DNA from: Owenia fusiformis
Taxonomy: Eukaryota; Annelida; Polychaeta; Sabellida; Oweniidae
Assembly: GCA_903813345.2 (NCBI GenBank)
Contig: CAIIXF020000008.1
Coordinates: 11,993,278 to 12,057,277 of the forward strand
Direction: 5' to 3'
DNA length: 64,000 bases
A program made the translations under genes and the position numbers. The notes under the pieces were generated by a model. That model was not told where the DNA came from. It did not search any database and saw only the letters and a list, made by a program, of their open reading frames with translations. Within the stretch, counting starts at the first letter, position 1, and each line of letters begins with the position of its first letter. Shown piece by piece: positions 37,101 to 52,100 of this stretch.

Positions 37101-40100
37101 TACATTTATGTTCTCTTTGTGTAAAACTGGAGGACATAGACCATGTATGAAATGAGTAATGTGTATCTGAAAATAATATGAGATTCCAACTGGGAAGCCA
37201 ATACAATTTCTGAACATACAGAAACTACCCTGTAATCAAATTTACTTATACCATTTATCATTTACGCTGTGATTTGTTCAAAGTTTACTGACAGCTTACA
37301 AAGGTGATTTTCCCAGACTTTTCAATTATTTCCTCGATTTTGAATTTTGATGTTATCCTCCATGCAGTGTTCATATTTTTACATTCCATCCTTTGATTGC
37401 ATCTTTATCCACTTTCACATTTTCACATATATTCCAAACAAACTACAAGTATACACTAGTAAAATATTCACAATATGCATAAGCAGAACAGTGTATATAG
37501 TGACTGGTCCTTGCCTTACTGTACTAACTGTATGCACTCAACTTTTCAATTATCAAATACCTATAGGTTCACAGCCAACAACTTATAAATACTTTGGAAT
37601 TTGACGCTTGGATTCATATAACTACCCACATTAAGGTAGTTCTGCAGTAATTTGTGGAAATGTCATTTCAACATAAACTTAACAAATAGGCTATATTTTG
37701 ATTTTGAATTATGTATTCTATAAAAGCATCAAGTACTAGTAAATAACAAGAATAATTAGAAAAATAAAACCCATTCCATTAATATTGGTAACTGTATATA
37801 TGAAAATCTATATATGAAAATAGACTTCATGTGGAACAACCTTAAGGACAGGGTGCATGTTGGGAAATTTTCTGCATTGCTCAATTGAGTCACATGTTAT
37901 TTTTCAAACATGAATACCTCCTTCCCCACATTGTCTACATCTTCCAAGTTTGCACAAAGAGTGCACTTATGTGCCTAGAAAAGCCTTGTGAGAAGGTTTG
38001 TTTTGTAAAATGTATAAAAAATGAGAAAATTCAGTGAAAAAAATTTCTGAAAATTTTCTGATTTTTTTCACTGAATTTTCTTGTTTTTTATACACTTTAT
38101 CAAAACATTCTTCTCACAAGTCTTTTCTAGGCACATAAGTGCACTCTTTGTGCAAAACTGGAAGATATAGACAATGAAGGGAAGGAGTGATTCTTGTTTG
38201 AAAAATAACATGTGACTCAATTGAGGAATGTAGAAAATTTCCCATCATGCACCCTGACCTTAAGGTATTATACTGGCATATACATATAAACAGGCTTTTG
38301 TGCTCAATGTACTGTGTCAATTCACTATGCATTTGCCAATATAAAGAGTCAGTGAACAATGTCAAGTATTCACCATGTTTATATCAAACACACAATTCTG
38401 AGGAATTAAGACCAAATACAAACTACATTTAAAACCTTTGCAATTTTTTTGACAAGCAAGGAAAGGTTTGATTGAGATGCTTAATATTTTCGTAAACTGT
38501 TGACTATGAAACAATTAAAGTTGTACTCAAACCATTTTATTCGATTTAGAGATATTGATGCTATGTTACGGTATAGTAGCCACACTTTATGATGGTGAAC
38601 CATCAATAATTCCAAAAATTCATTTTATCATGATATCAGGGATATAAAGTCAGCACTAGTCTGTTTTCGCGGCAAATCCGATTTCATGTTCAGAGCAGAA
38701 ATTTTACGTCATGTGACATGGCATGTATGGTTGAAACAATTTGCTGTGAAATACGATTTTGTAGATAAAAATGAAACCCTGGCTTTCAAAATAGAGTTAT
38801 TCACTCTTATGTTGAGCCAATTATTGCATGATTGAGGCTATTCTCATCAATTTTGAAAAGGGTATAATATCACTATTGGCTATTGGAATGTGTGCAAATG
38901 TGAAACTAATGTTTATTTCCACTTTGGTTCAGCCTTCGTATTAGTTTGCAACAACAACTTTTCAATTTAGCGCCAGAAGAACTTGGCACACGGTACGTCA
39001 TGGTCAGGTGACCTCAAAAAGTGCGCAAAAATAACAACATTTCAGAGGTTGACAGTCTTATCCTAATAAATCGTGTTGTGTGGGGAAATAGCACAAGCTT
39101 TGTAGTCAAAATAACAAGAGGGATGCTATTTGTGCTAAAAACAAGATAATACGAGATTCTTTAATTGGTTTTAGTACAACTTTAATGTAGTTCTGTAGCC
39201 ACATGTACAAAACAAAAAACTAGGAAATCTATTTCAACATTTAATATGAAATTATTTGAATTTTGAACAGATTCTTATAAACAAAGTACAGGGTGGTCCA
39301 AAAAATGGGACACTCGCATTTCAAAAATAAATATTGATTTTCTTGATGAAAACATGTCATATTATATACCAGTGGATAGATAATTTACTCATCTTTAATT
39401 TGGTACATTTGTGTTCTAATTTATCATAATGTCTGTTAACCAGCGTCCATTATATAAATTATGTCATTTTTGATTCAAAATGGCTTTTCAAAAACTTGCA
39501 AAATAGTCTAAAAACCAAGTTTTTTGTCAACTTTATTTATAATTATTTACATAAACAGATGTTCAATACATCCACCATTTTGATCAATTTTAGCCCTCAA
39601 TTTTGACTTAAACTGATCATATAGCAAACTTGTCTATCCATACAGGGGTTTTTCCCACTAAGTTGAAAACAGCCAAAGTTATCCCACTTTTTAAAAAAGG
39701 AAATACTTCAAAATTTTCAAACTATAGACCTATATCTCTACTTAGTGTCTTTTCTAAACTCTTAGAACAGATCATGAAAAATAGATTAATAACATTTATT
39801 GAAACATACAAACTTTTATTCAAAAATCAGTGTGGTTTTAGAAAACATTATTCAACTTATATGGCAATCCTCTCCTTCGTGGAAGAAGTGAGGATATCTC
39901 TAGATAAAAGCTCAACTTATGCTATTGGGATATTTTTAGATTTATCGAAAGCCTTCGATACAGTAAATCATGAAATTCTTCTAAAAAAACTTGAAAATTT
40001 TGGAATTTGCAATGTCGCAAAAAATTGGTTTGAAAGCTATTTATCTGATAGGAAAATCATTACTTCTTTTAACAACACTCTATCTGAAGAAAATATTATC

Positions 40101-43100
40101 ACTTGTGGTGTACCTCAAGGGTCTGTTTTAGGCCCCATCTTATTCATTCTCTATATTAATGATTTACATAAGGTTTCAAATATTCTTAAATTTACTATTT
40201 TCGCAGATGATACAAATATCTTATGTTCAAACAAAGACCTTCATGATCTATATAGAAATGTAAATCTAGAAATGGAAAAGACATTAGAATGGTTCAAATC
40301 AAATAAACTTTCTTTGAATATAGACAAGACAAATTATATGCTATTTACAAGATCAAAGTTAAATATTGATGAAAATCAAGATTTTAATATAAAAATAGGG
40401 GGTAATATTCTTGAAAGAGTAATGCATACAAATTTTCTTGGAGTAACAATTGATTGTAAATTAAAATGGAATGAGCACATAAATAAGGTTATACATAAAA
40501 TATCTAAAATTATTGGTATTCTGGGAAAGATTAAATATAAATTGAATACAAAAACCATGATTACCATTTATAATTCACTTATATTATCACAATTGAACTA
40601 TTGCAACATCATATGGGGTAATGCATGTAAAACCTTTTTGAATAAATTGCTTTTGTTACAAAAACGTGCAGTGAGAATAATCACAAATTCTGACTTTTTA
40701 GCACATAGCCCACCTCTTTTTAAACAACTCAATTTTCTAGATATTTTTGACATACATAAGCTTGAAGTTGCAAAATTTCTTTATCAATACACAACAAAAC
40801 CCGATGGCTTTCCTTTTGACATATTTGAAAACTATTTTACTCCAAATTTGATATTTCATGAACATGAGACAAGATTCCAAAATTGCCTTCACATGAAAAA
40901 ATTTAGAACAATTATAGGTCAAAACTCAATAAAATATTCAGGTGCTCAGCTTTGGAATAATCTGCCAACTTCTTTGAAAACATTACCTTCCATTAACTGT
41001 TTTAAAAAGAATTTTAAAATTCATATGACATCAACCTATTCTGAACTGAATTACTGACAAACATATATGTAGATTTTATATATTGTTATCAATTTTATTC
41101 TCATTTAACTGAGTAAATATTTTTAAATTGTTCTTTTTTCTCATTTCCATTTGACTCAGGTTAATATTTAAATGTTTTCACGCTGATACACTTATTAAAA
41201 GTGTCAAGTGTTATTATGTATTTGATTTTAATTTTAGAGAATAAATATTTTTAATAAATTAATGAATATGAACAAAATCGCTCCATTTCTTTTCGAGTAA
41301 TAGTAAAATATGTTAAAATGGTGGCCATTTTTCAAAATGGCCGCCTTCTACTAAAAGTGTCATTATACAATGTGCCTTGCTTATAGTATCCACATACCAA
41401 ATATGAACAAAATGGCTCTACTACTTTTTGAGTTACAGCAAAAATCGTAAAATTACAAGTAAAGGCCGCCATTTTTCAAGTGGTACACAGTAGAGGTGTC
41501 AAGTATTAACCGGTTAACCGCCGATAATGCCTTGACCGGTCTGTGTTTTTATGGGTGGTTAGTTGACCGTGTATAATTCTGTTACTTCCCGCGCTAATAC
41601 TGCATGCTCATCTCTTTGGTTTTAAAGTGTCAGTTTCACGTAAGCTACTCATACATGTCATAAGTCCGATAACTCCTTACAAACATCCAATCAGCAACTT
41701 TATTCCCTGACACATTGCTTTCCCGAGCTTACTTTGCACGTTAATCTGTTTGTTTTTCAAGTATCAGTTTCATGTGAGCTACTCATACATGTGATAGTTC
41801 CGATCACTCCTTACAAATATCCAATCAGCACCTTTAATCCCTGCCACATTGCTTTCCCACGCTTACTTTGCATGTTAATCTGTTTGTTTTTCAAGTGTCA
41901 GCCATGTGTAATCAACTCATATTGCAAAACTATTTCATAAATATATTATATGCATTTTTTAATTCTTCAGTTTTGTTATTATTGTTGTCTATCAACGTCG
42001 CCAAAATGTCAAAGGTCAAAGCCTCGCTTTGGTAGTGAGAAAATTAAAATCAAAATAAACACTAATCAGCTGCAATTCTCGTTGTTATGGTGCGTTCGTG
42101 GAGATTCCAAGGGTAAACCAGTGTGGTAATTTAGAGGTACCGGTAGTCAGGTAGTGTATGAATAGAACAGAGTAAAGCTTGACGAACGTAAAAAATAAAC
42201 GCTGATATATCATTTTTCCAATTTTTTTCAACTTTCAAGATCGAAGATGAAGATTTCATTTGAAATTTCCCGCCGGTTAACCGACTTTAACCGGTAAAAA
42301 CATCCGGTTAACTGGTTAATACTCAAGCAGTTAATTGACACCACTAGTACACAGGACTACCAGATTGAAACATGTAATCGTAAAATGAAAAAAAGTGGTC
42401 GTAAATTACGAATGATGGACTACTACTTTCCTAAGCTTCTGGTTCAGAACACCCTCCAATCTCATACTTTCTCGTATAATCTGCCATAAACTCATATCTT
42501 AATACTCTATTTCTGAGTCTAGCTACTGCATCATAAGAGAACTCCTGATTGTGATTCGTTCTCTTATGAGGTATATGAGACACCCAGCAATTAGGGAGCA
42601 CAATAAATGTGTACCCAGCAGCTTTTAACTCCATCAGATAACTAACTTTATTCATTCCGTACCCAACAAAACGTTCATCATATAAAGGAAGCTGGCTGTG
42701 TTTTCTTAATACAACATAAGGTTCATATTTAATTTGATAATCTGTCACTTCATATGAGTGACTTGTTTCAAACCAAAACTCATAGTCCGTTGCTTTGTGT
42801 TTGTCAGATCCTGCACCATTGTATATTCTAATGTCAGATTTTGTTTTGTATAATTTTTTAAGCTCTACTTTCGATTTTGCTAGGTTTTTTGATTTGAATG
42901 GGGTTTTCAAATACTCAAAGGCTGGTGCTACAAATGCTATTCTATCCATATCTGTATAAGTATGATCATCAAGATCTACAACAAATTTTAATAGATTTAT
43001 CTCTGTTTTGGCATGTCTTTGAAAGTTAAACGATGGTAATAAGTTGGAATCTGATAATAGTAGATATTCAGATTGAACACGACGTATGGCATGATTTCTC

Positions 43101-46100
43101 AATGTATTAATTGGATACTTTTCCATATAGAATGTTCCGTACAAAATTGTCATTTCACACCTTTGCGCGAGATTTTTGAGTTTATGAATTATATACTCAT
43201 CATCATATATTGGTTTGTCAGATGGAGATTCAGATGCAGGAATGTAGATTGCTATGGAAACTGGGCCATCCCAGTAAGGAAGGACATCTTTTAACATATA
43301 CAGTCTATCAGCAGAGACTTGTGTCACCAGAGTAATGTCATTTGCAAGGCTAATGATATGATGATTCAATGTTAACCGTCTAAATCTATATGTCACAATA
43401 TTTGGTACTGGGGCTTGCTCTGGACATTTTGTGGTGAAATCATTTAGTTTAGGATCATTCTGCATTGTGACATCATCTACAATTGGTGATATAGTGATAT
43501 CCATAAACGAGACATGTCCCTTAAATCCAGCACAGGCAAGACTCAGTGATATGCTTGAGAGAGGGGCTGTATCTATAGGCAACATGTAAACATTACTTTG
43601 CTGTTGATGGCCTTCTTGTGGTGAAAACTGCAACTGGATTGTATGATTTGACCCATCAGTAAATTTTAATAATGCCATTGCGCCGTAATGATATCCAAAA
43701 AGGTCATCCCTTTTGATCAATATCTTGTTAATACTACAAACGGAGAAATACACTCCTCTTATAGGCGCCAGTTTTCGAATTGGAATATACTGGTATAGAG
43801 CACGAAGTTTTGATGAGCATTGCACTGCAAAGGCAATCTTACAGCTCCCATTGGAGCAGTCTGTATATTTCATCCAGTATTCCTCCTTGACAGACCACCA
43901 TCCTCTTGATAAAGAAACTTCACTGTAATCAACTATCTCTGCTGAAGATAATGTTTCAATTAGACGATAATATTTATTATATTTCACATAGGTCTGATTA
44001 TATTCATTTTGCTTCACATACTGCAGGTTATCCGCTTCATTTTGCTTCACATATTGCAGGTGATCCGCTTCATTTTGCTTCACATTTCTGGTTGTAGATT
44101 CCGTAGTATTATTTGTATGTGGGGCATGTGTTTGAGGTATTTCCAAAGAAAATGCACTCTTTTGAAAAACTGGCCTTCCTAGTATATCAGAATCTGTAAG
44201 AATTGACATATCCAGCATGTGTAGAAACATATGGAGGGTACATGCTCCACAGAATATGACAAAACATTGAAGGACTGTGATCCTTCTTATAAAAACCATA
44301 GCTCTTCTCTTATAATAGTTGATTCTTATATTACTAAATGAAAATATCTGATACTTGTTACTTTATTAAAGAATTATTAATGCTCTATGCTGTAGAGTTA
44401 ATAATATATGCACCATAATATTATGTATTTGATATGCTGCAGGTGAAATATTTCATCATTTTCTGCTTCTGTATTTGATCTCATCTCATTCATATTATGC
44501 ACAATATGCAGATTATACATTCTGGGAACGATTCACCTGAGATATAATATTTCACTCTATGCAAGCAGTCAGGAGTCTCAAAACGATAAATGGTAAATAA
44601 AAGAACAAATAACCAAAAATTCAACAAAAAGATTGTTCATGGGCATGACAGAAAGTGGATGCAAAATGAAAACGAACATCTGTTTTTTATTTAATTTTGT
44701 GCAAACAGGTTAAGCTTCTTGTTGTGATGGACCCTGCAAATTCAGCCGCCATGCATATCAAGGTCAATGGACTGTATTTATTCACCAAGTTTGTGTCAAA
44801 CAATTAAGGTCAAATAGAAAGACTGCATATAAAAACCTTTGTATAATTCTTGACATGTGTACAAATTGAAGAAATAATGAGTGTATCAACTCCATAAATT
44901 TCATGCTTCACACCAATAGAACCATATCTCAACCACAATGTCATGATGGTAGCCTAAAGGCCTCGAGACTGAACAATACATAATACAAGTTAATTCTAAA
45001 TTTCAGGAGAAAATATCAAAAATATAAGATTTTAGTGACATATAAAGGGAATTTATTGCTATACCCATGTATTATTTACAAAGGATTCAGTATAATATAA
45101 TTATTATTTGTTCCATAAAATAAAAATGTAATTTAAACAAACCTTTTTTTAAAAAATTGATAAAGATCTTTTTAAACCACATTATTCAGATTTAATTTTG
45201 CATGTACAGGGTATCAAATAAATATGTTCTCCCCTCTATTTCCAAAAGTATGAATTTTTGTACAAGTTTAAATATTTTTCTTTGAGAGTATTCAGTTCTT
45301 TAGCTCTTTGCATGTCCATATCCTACATAGGACTTCATTTTTTCTTTTATTTAAATGATTAAAAGTTTGTTCCAACATGCATGCAATAAGCTTCCTTTTG
45401 AATCTTGTTTTCTAATTCTTTTCTAATTTTTTCATTTTATTTTCTGTGAGCTCATTTTTACAAAATAATTGCATGAAATAATTTAACTCATTTTTACTGA
45501 GCACATAATCTTAGAACTATATTGTTGAAGATCAAACAGACAAGTGGTTATTTTGCGCCAAATTCAAAACTAATGAAAACTGGTATCCGACTGATACTAT
45601 TTGTAAGATGTCATTGTCATATGAGTTGGATACGATTTTAATGGCGCATACCAAAATTATCTTTTGTCATTATCGGCCATTAATATTTAGTATCCATTGG
45701 ATAAAATTATATATTTGCAAGATGATACCATCAGATAATTTAAAATGCTAAAAAACATATATGTAAAGTATATATACATCATTCTGAGATACCATGGTTA
45801 CCTGATGAAAAGTTACATGGCAATTTATAAATCTTCTCCATGGTCAGGTTCAGAACACCCTCCAATCTCATACCTTCTTGTATAATCTGCCATAAACTCA
45901 TATCTTAATACTCTATTTTTGAGTCTAGCTACTGCATCATAGGAGAACTCTTGATTGTTATTTGTTTTCTCATGAGGTATATGAGACACCCAGCAATTAG
46001 GGAGCACAATAAATGTGTACCCAGCAGCTTTTAACTCCATCAGATAACTAACTTTATTCATTCCGTACCCAACAAAACGTTCATCATATAAAGGAAGCTG

Positions 46101-49100
46101 GCTGTGTTTTCTTAATACAACATAAGGTTCATATTTAATTTGATAATCTGTCACTTCGTAGGAATAACTTGTTTCAAACCATTTTTCATAGTCTGTTGCT
46201 TTGTGGTTTTCAGACCATACACCATTGAATATTCTAATTTCAGATTGTTTTTTGTATAATTGACTAAGCTCTACTTTTGATTTTGCTAGGTTGTTTGATT
46301 TGAATGGGTTTTTCAAATACTCAAAGGCTGGTGCTACAAGTGCAGCTCTGTCCATGTCTGTAGTATAAGAATTATCATGAAGATCTAGGACAAATTTTAA
46401 TCGATTTATCTCTGATTTGGCATGTTTTTGAAAGTTAAGTGATGGTAAAAAATCAGCATCTAATAAAAGTAGATATTCAGATTGTACATGACGTATTGCA
46501 TGATTTCTCAATGTATTAATTGGATACTTTTCATTATAGAAGGCTCCATACAAAATTGTGATTTCACACCTCTGTGTGAGATTTTTGAGCTTATGAATTA
46601 TATACTCATCATTATATATTGGTTTGCCAGCTGGAGATGCAGGAATGTAGACTGCTATGGAAACTGGGCCATCCCAGTAAGGAAGGACATCATTTAACAT
46701 ATACCATCTATCAGCAGAGACTTGTGTCACCAGAGTGATGTCATTTGCAAGGCTAATGATATGATGATTCAATGTTAACCGTCTAAATCTAAATGTCACA
46801 ATATTTGGTACTGGGGCTTGCTCTGGACATTTTGCGATGAAATCATTAAGTTTAGGATCATTCTGCATTGTGACATCATCTACAATTGGTGATATAGTGA
46901 TATCCATAAACAAGACATGTCCCTTAAATCCAGCACAGGCAAGACTCAGAGATATGCTTGAGAGAGGGGCTGTATCTATAGGCAACATGTAAACATTACT
47001 TTGCTGTTGATGGCCTTCTTGTGGTGAAAACTGCAACTGGATTGTATGATTTGACCCATCAGTAAATTTTAATAATGCCATTGCGCCATAATGATACCCA
47101 AAAAGGTCATCCCTTTTGATCAATATCTTGTTAATACTACAAACGGAGAAATACACTCCTCTTATAGGCGACAGTTTTCGAATTGGAATATACTGGTATA
47201 GAGCACGAAGTTTGGATAAGCATTGCACTGCAAAGGCAATCTTACAGCTCCCATTGAAGCAGTCTGTATATTTCGTCCAGTATTCCTCCTTGACAGACCA
47301 CCATCCTCTTGATAAAGAAACTTCACTGTAATCAACTATCTCTGCTGAAGATAATGTTTCAATTAGACGATAATATTTATTATATTTCACATAGGTCTGA
47401 TTATATTCATTTTGCTTCACATACTGCAGGTTATCCGCTTCATTTTGCTTCACATATTGCAGGTGATCCGCTTCATTTTGCTTCACATTTCTGATTGTAG
47501 ATTCCTTAGTAGTATTTGTAAGTGAGGCATGTGTTTGAGGTATTTCCAAAGAATATGCAGTCTTTTGAAAAACTGGCCTTCCTAGTATATCAGCATCTGT
47601 AAGAAATGACATATCCAGCATGTGTAGAAACATATGTAGGGTATATGCTCCACAGAATATGACAAAACATTGTAGGACTGTGATCCTTCTGATACAAACC
47701 ATAGCTCTTATAATATAGTTGGTTCTTATTACTAAAATAAAATATCAGATACTTGTTACTTTATTAAAGAATTATTAATGCTTTATGCTGTAGACCTTAT
47801 AATATATGCACCATAATATTATGTATTTGATATGCTGCAGGTGAAATATTTCATCATTTTCTGCTTCTATATTTGATCTCATTCATATTATGCACAATAC
47901 GCAGATGATATATATTCAGGGAAAGATTCACCTGAGATATATTTCACTTTATGTAAGCAGTCGGGAGTCTCAAAATGATAAATGGTAAATAAAAGAACAA
48001 ATAACCGAAAATTCAACAAAAAGATTGTTCATGGGCATGACAGAAAGTGTATGCAAAATGAAAACAAAAATCTGTTTTTTAATTCAAACAGGTTAAGCTT
48101 CTTGGTGTGATGGACCCTGCAAATTCAGCCGCCATGCATATCAAGGTCAATGGACTGTATTTCTTCACCAAGTTTGTGTCAAACAATTAAGGTCAAATAG
48201 AAAGACTGCATATAAAACCTTTGTATAATTCTTGACATGTGTACAAATTGAAGAAATAATGAGTGTATCAACTCCATAAAATTCATGCTTCACACCAATG
48301 TAACCATAACACAACCACAATGTCATGATGGTAACCTAAAAGCCTCGAGACTGAACAATACATAATACAAGTTAATTCTAAATTTCAGGAGAAAATATCA
48401 AAAATATAAGATTTTAGTGACATATAAAGGGAATTTATTGCTATACCCATGTATTATTTACAAAGGATTCAGTATAATATAATTATTATTTGTTCCATAA
48501 AATAAAAATGTAATTTAAACAAACCTTTTTTTTAAAATTGATAAAGATCTTTTTAAACCACATTATTCAGATTTAATTTTGCATGTACAGGGTATCAAAT
48601 AAATATGTTCTCCCCTCTATTTCCAAAAGTATGAATTTTTGTACAAGTTTAAATATTTTTCTTTGAGAGTATTCAGTTCTTTAGCTCTTTGCATGTCCAT
48701 ATCCTACATAGGACTTCATTTTTTCTTTTATTAAATGATTAATAAAAGTTTGTTCCAACATGCATGCAATAAGCTTCCTTTTGAATCTTGTTTTCTAATT
48801 CTTTTCTAATTTTTTCATTTTATTTTCTGTGAGCTCATTTTTACAAAATAATTGCATGAAATAATTTAACTCATTTTTACTGAGCACATAATCTTGGAAC
48901 TATATTGTTGCCGATCAAACAGACAAGTGGTTATTTTGCGCCAAATTCAAAACTAATGAAAACTGGTATCCGACTGATACTATTTGTAAGATGTCATTGT
49001 CATATGAGTTGGATACGATTTTAATGGCGCATACCAAAATTATCTTTTGTCATTATCCCCATTAATATTTAGTATCCATTGGATAAAATTATATATTTGC

Positions 49101-52100
49101 AAGATGATACCATCAGATAATTTAAAATGCTAAAAAACATATATGTAAAGTATATATACATCATTCTGAGATACCATGGTTACCTGATGAAAAGTTACAT
49201 GGCAATTTATGAATCATCTCCATGTTCAGGTTCAGAACACCCTCCAATCTCATACTTTCTTGTATAATCTGCCATAAACTCATATCTTAATACTCTATTT
49301 TTGAGTCTAGCTACTGCATCATAAGAGAACTCCTGATTGTTATTAGTTTTCTCATGAGGTATATGAGACACCCAGCAATTAGGGAGCACAATAAATGTGT
49401 ACCCAGCAGCTTTTAACTCCATCAGATAACTTACTTTATTCATTCCGTACCCAACAAAACGTTCATCATATAAAGGAAGCTGGCTGTGTTTTCTTAATAC
49501 AACATAAGGTTCATATTTAATTTGATAATCTGTCACTTCGTATGAATAACTTGTTTCAAACCATTTTTCATAGTCCGTTGCTTTGTGGTTTTCAGACCAT
49601 ACACCATTGAATATTCTAATTTGAGATTGGTTTTTGTATAATTGACTAAGCTCTACTTTTGATTTTGCTAGGTTGTTTGATTTGAATGGGTTTTTCAAAT
49701 ACTCAAAGGCTGGTGCTACAAGTGCAGTTCTATCCATATCTGTAGTATAAGAATTATCATTAAGATCTAGGACAAATTTTAATCGATTTATCTCTGATTT
49801 GGCATGTCTTTGAAAGTTAAGTGATGGTAAAAAATCAGCATCTGATAATAGTAGATATTCAGATTGTACATGACGTATTGCATGATTTCTCAATGTATTA
49901 ATTGGATACTTTTCATTACAGAATGCTCCGTACAAAATTGTGATTTCACACCTCTGTGTAAGATTTTTGAGCTTATGAATTATATACTCATCATCATATA
50001 TTGGTTTGCCAGCTGGAGATGCAGGAATGTAGATTGCTATGGAAACTGGGCCATCCCAGTAAGGAAGGACATCATTTAACATATACAGTCTATCAGCAGA
50101 GACTTGTGTCACAAGAGTGATGTCATTTGCAAGGCTAATGATATGATGATTCAATGTTAACTGTCTAAATCTAAATGTCGCAATATTTGGAACTGGGGCT
50201 TGCTCTGGACATTTTGCGATGAAATCATTAACCTTCGGATCACTCTGCATTGTGACATCATCTACAATTGGTGATAGATTGACATCCATAAACGAGACAG
50301 GTCCCTTATATCCAGCACATGCAAGACTCAGAGATATGCTTGAGAGAGGAGCTTTGTCTTTAGGCAACATGTAAACATCATTCTGCTGTTGATGGCCTTC
50401 TTGTGGTGAAAACTGTAACTGGATTGTATGATTTGATCCATCAGTAAATTTTAATAATGCCATTGCTGTGTACTGATGCCCAAAAGGGTTATCCTGTTTC
50501 ATCAATATCTTGTTAAAACTATTCACAGAGAAATACACTCCTCTTATTGGGGCAGTTTGTAAAATTGGGAGATACTGGTATAGAGCACGAAGTTTGGATA
50601 AGCATTGCACTGCAAAGGCAATCTTACAGCTCCCATTGGCACAGTCCGTATATTTCGTCCAGTATTCCTCCTTGATAAACCACCATCCTCTTGATAAAGA
50701 AACTTCACTGTTATCAACTATCTCTACTGAAGATAATGTTTCAATTAGGCGATAATATTTATTATATTTCACATAAGTCTGATTATATTCATTTTGCTTC
50801 ACATATTGCAGGTGATCTACTTCATTTTGCTTCACATATTGCAGGTGATCCGCTTCATTTTGTTTAACATTTCTTGCTGTAGAGTCCTTACTCTTCTTCG
50901 TATATGAGGCACGTGTCTGAGGTATTTCCATAGCATTTGAAGTCTTTCGTGAAACTGGCATTCCTCGGATATCAAAATCTGTAAGAACTGGCATATCTAG
51001 CACATGTAGAAACATATATAGGGTACATGCTCCGCAGAATATGACAAAACATCGTAGGACTGTGATCTTTCTAATAAAAACCATAGTTCTTTTAGTCACA
51101 TTTGGTTCATACCAGTATCATAAAACACAGTATATGTGTATAATATATAGTAATAGAAAACATCCAATATTTGTTACTTTATTAATCCTTTATGCTGTAG
51201 AGTTAATAATATATGCATTATAATATTCTGTATGTGGGTTACTGCAGCTGAAACAAATTAATAATTTTCTGCTGGTATATTTTATCTCATTCATCCAATG
51301 CAGATGATGATGATGATGATGATGATGATGATATGTTCTTTGAATGATTCACCTGGGATACATCACTTTATACATCTATACAGCTTTATGTAAGCTGTTG
51401 GAGAGACTCGTAAACTATAAGTTGGTAACTCTACGGAGTTGCAAATACCAAACAACAAATTATCTATCAGTCTGAAATATGTCACAATATAATATTTCTG
51501 TATAATATAGCCTGAAACATAAGTCTTATCAAAATTCTAAAATTCACAAATAAGAAAAATGCTACAATAATTGTGATTGACTCTATCTAAAATAAAATAT
51601 CCTCGATTCGAGTATAATGTAGCTAACTTTAGCCATACTTTGAAAAGATCTCAAATTACTGCAAATTCTAACATAGGGTGAGCATTATGCATTTGCCTAC
51701 GCCTGAATCTGAATAAAGGATGTAATATTTGGAATCTACTCTAATACCTTACACTTGAGTATAATAAAATCATACTTTACAGAGATCTTGAAACAAACAA
51801 AAATTCCTTACAATGAGCAAAACAAATTCCAACCATTGTTAAAGTGGTGACTAGCTTGAAAAATATTCAGTTAAACAAATTTTGGTCCACAACCAGAGAT
51901 ACTTCCCTAACCCTTACCCCAAACTCTAACCCGTGACCCTTAAGAAGTATCAGCATTTAGCCACACCCATTTCAGTTTCAGAGAATCAGAGCTCTCCAAA
52001 ATGTTACGTCCACCAAATATTAAGAAAATCTATCCACAAGACTTAGTATTAGTTTTTTCTGGAGATATGGAACTGACGGACAGAGGGCTTCACTATATCC

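Noticed and set aside
43073-44097. Plus-strand small frames repeated in each GT49 gene (also at 46482-47494 and 49864-50755)
   Set aside because: They recur because the genes are paralogous; they are antisense shadows of conserved coding sequence.
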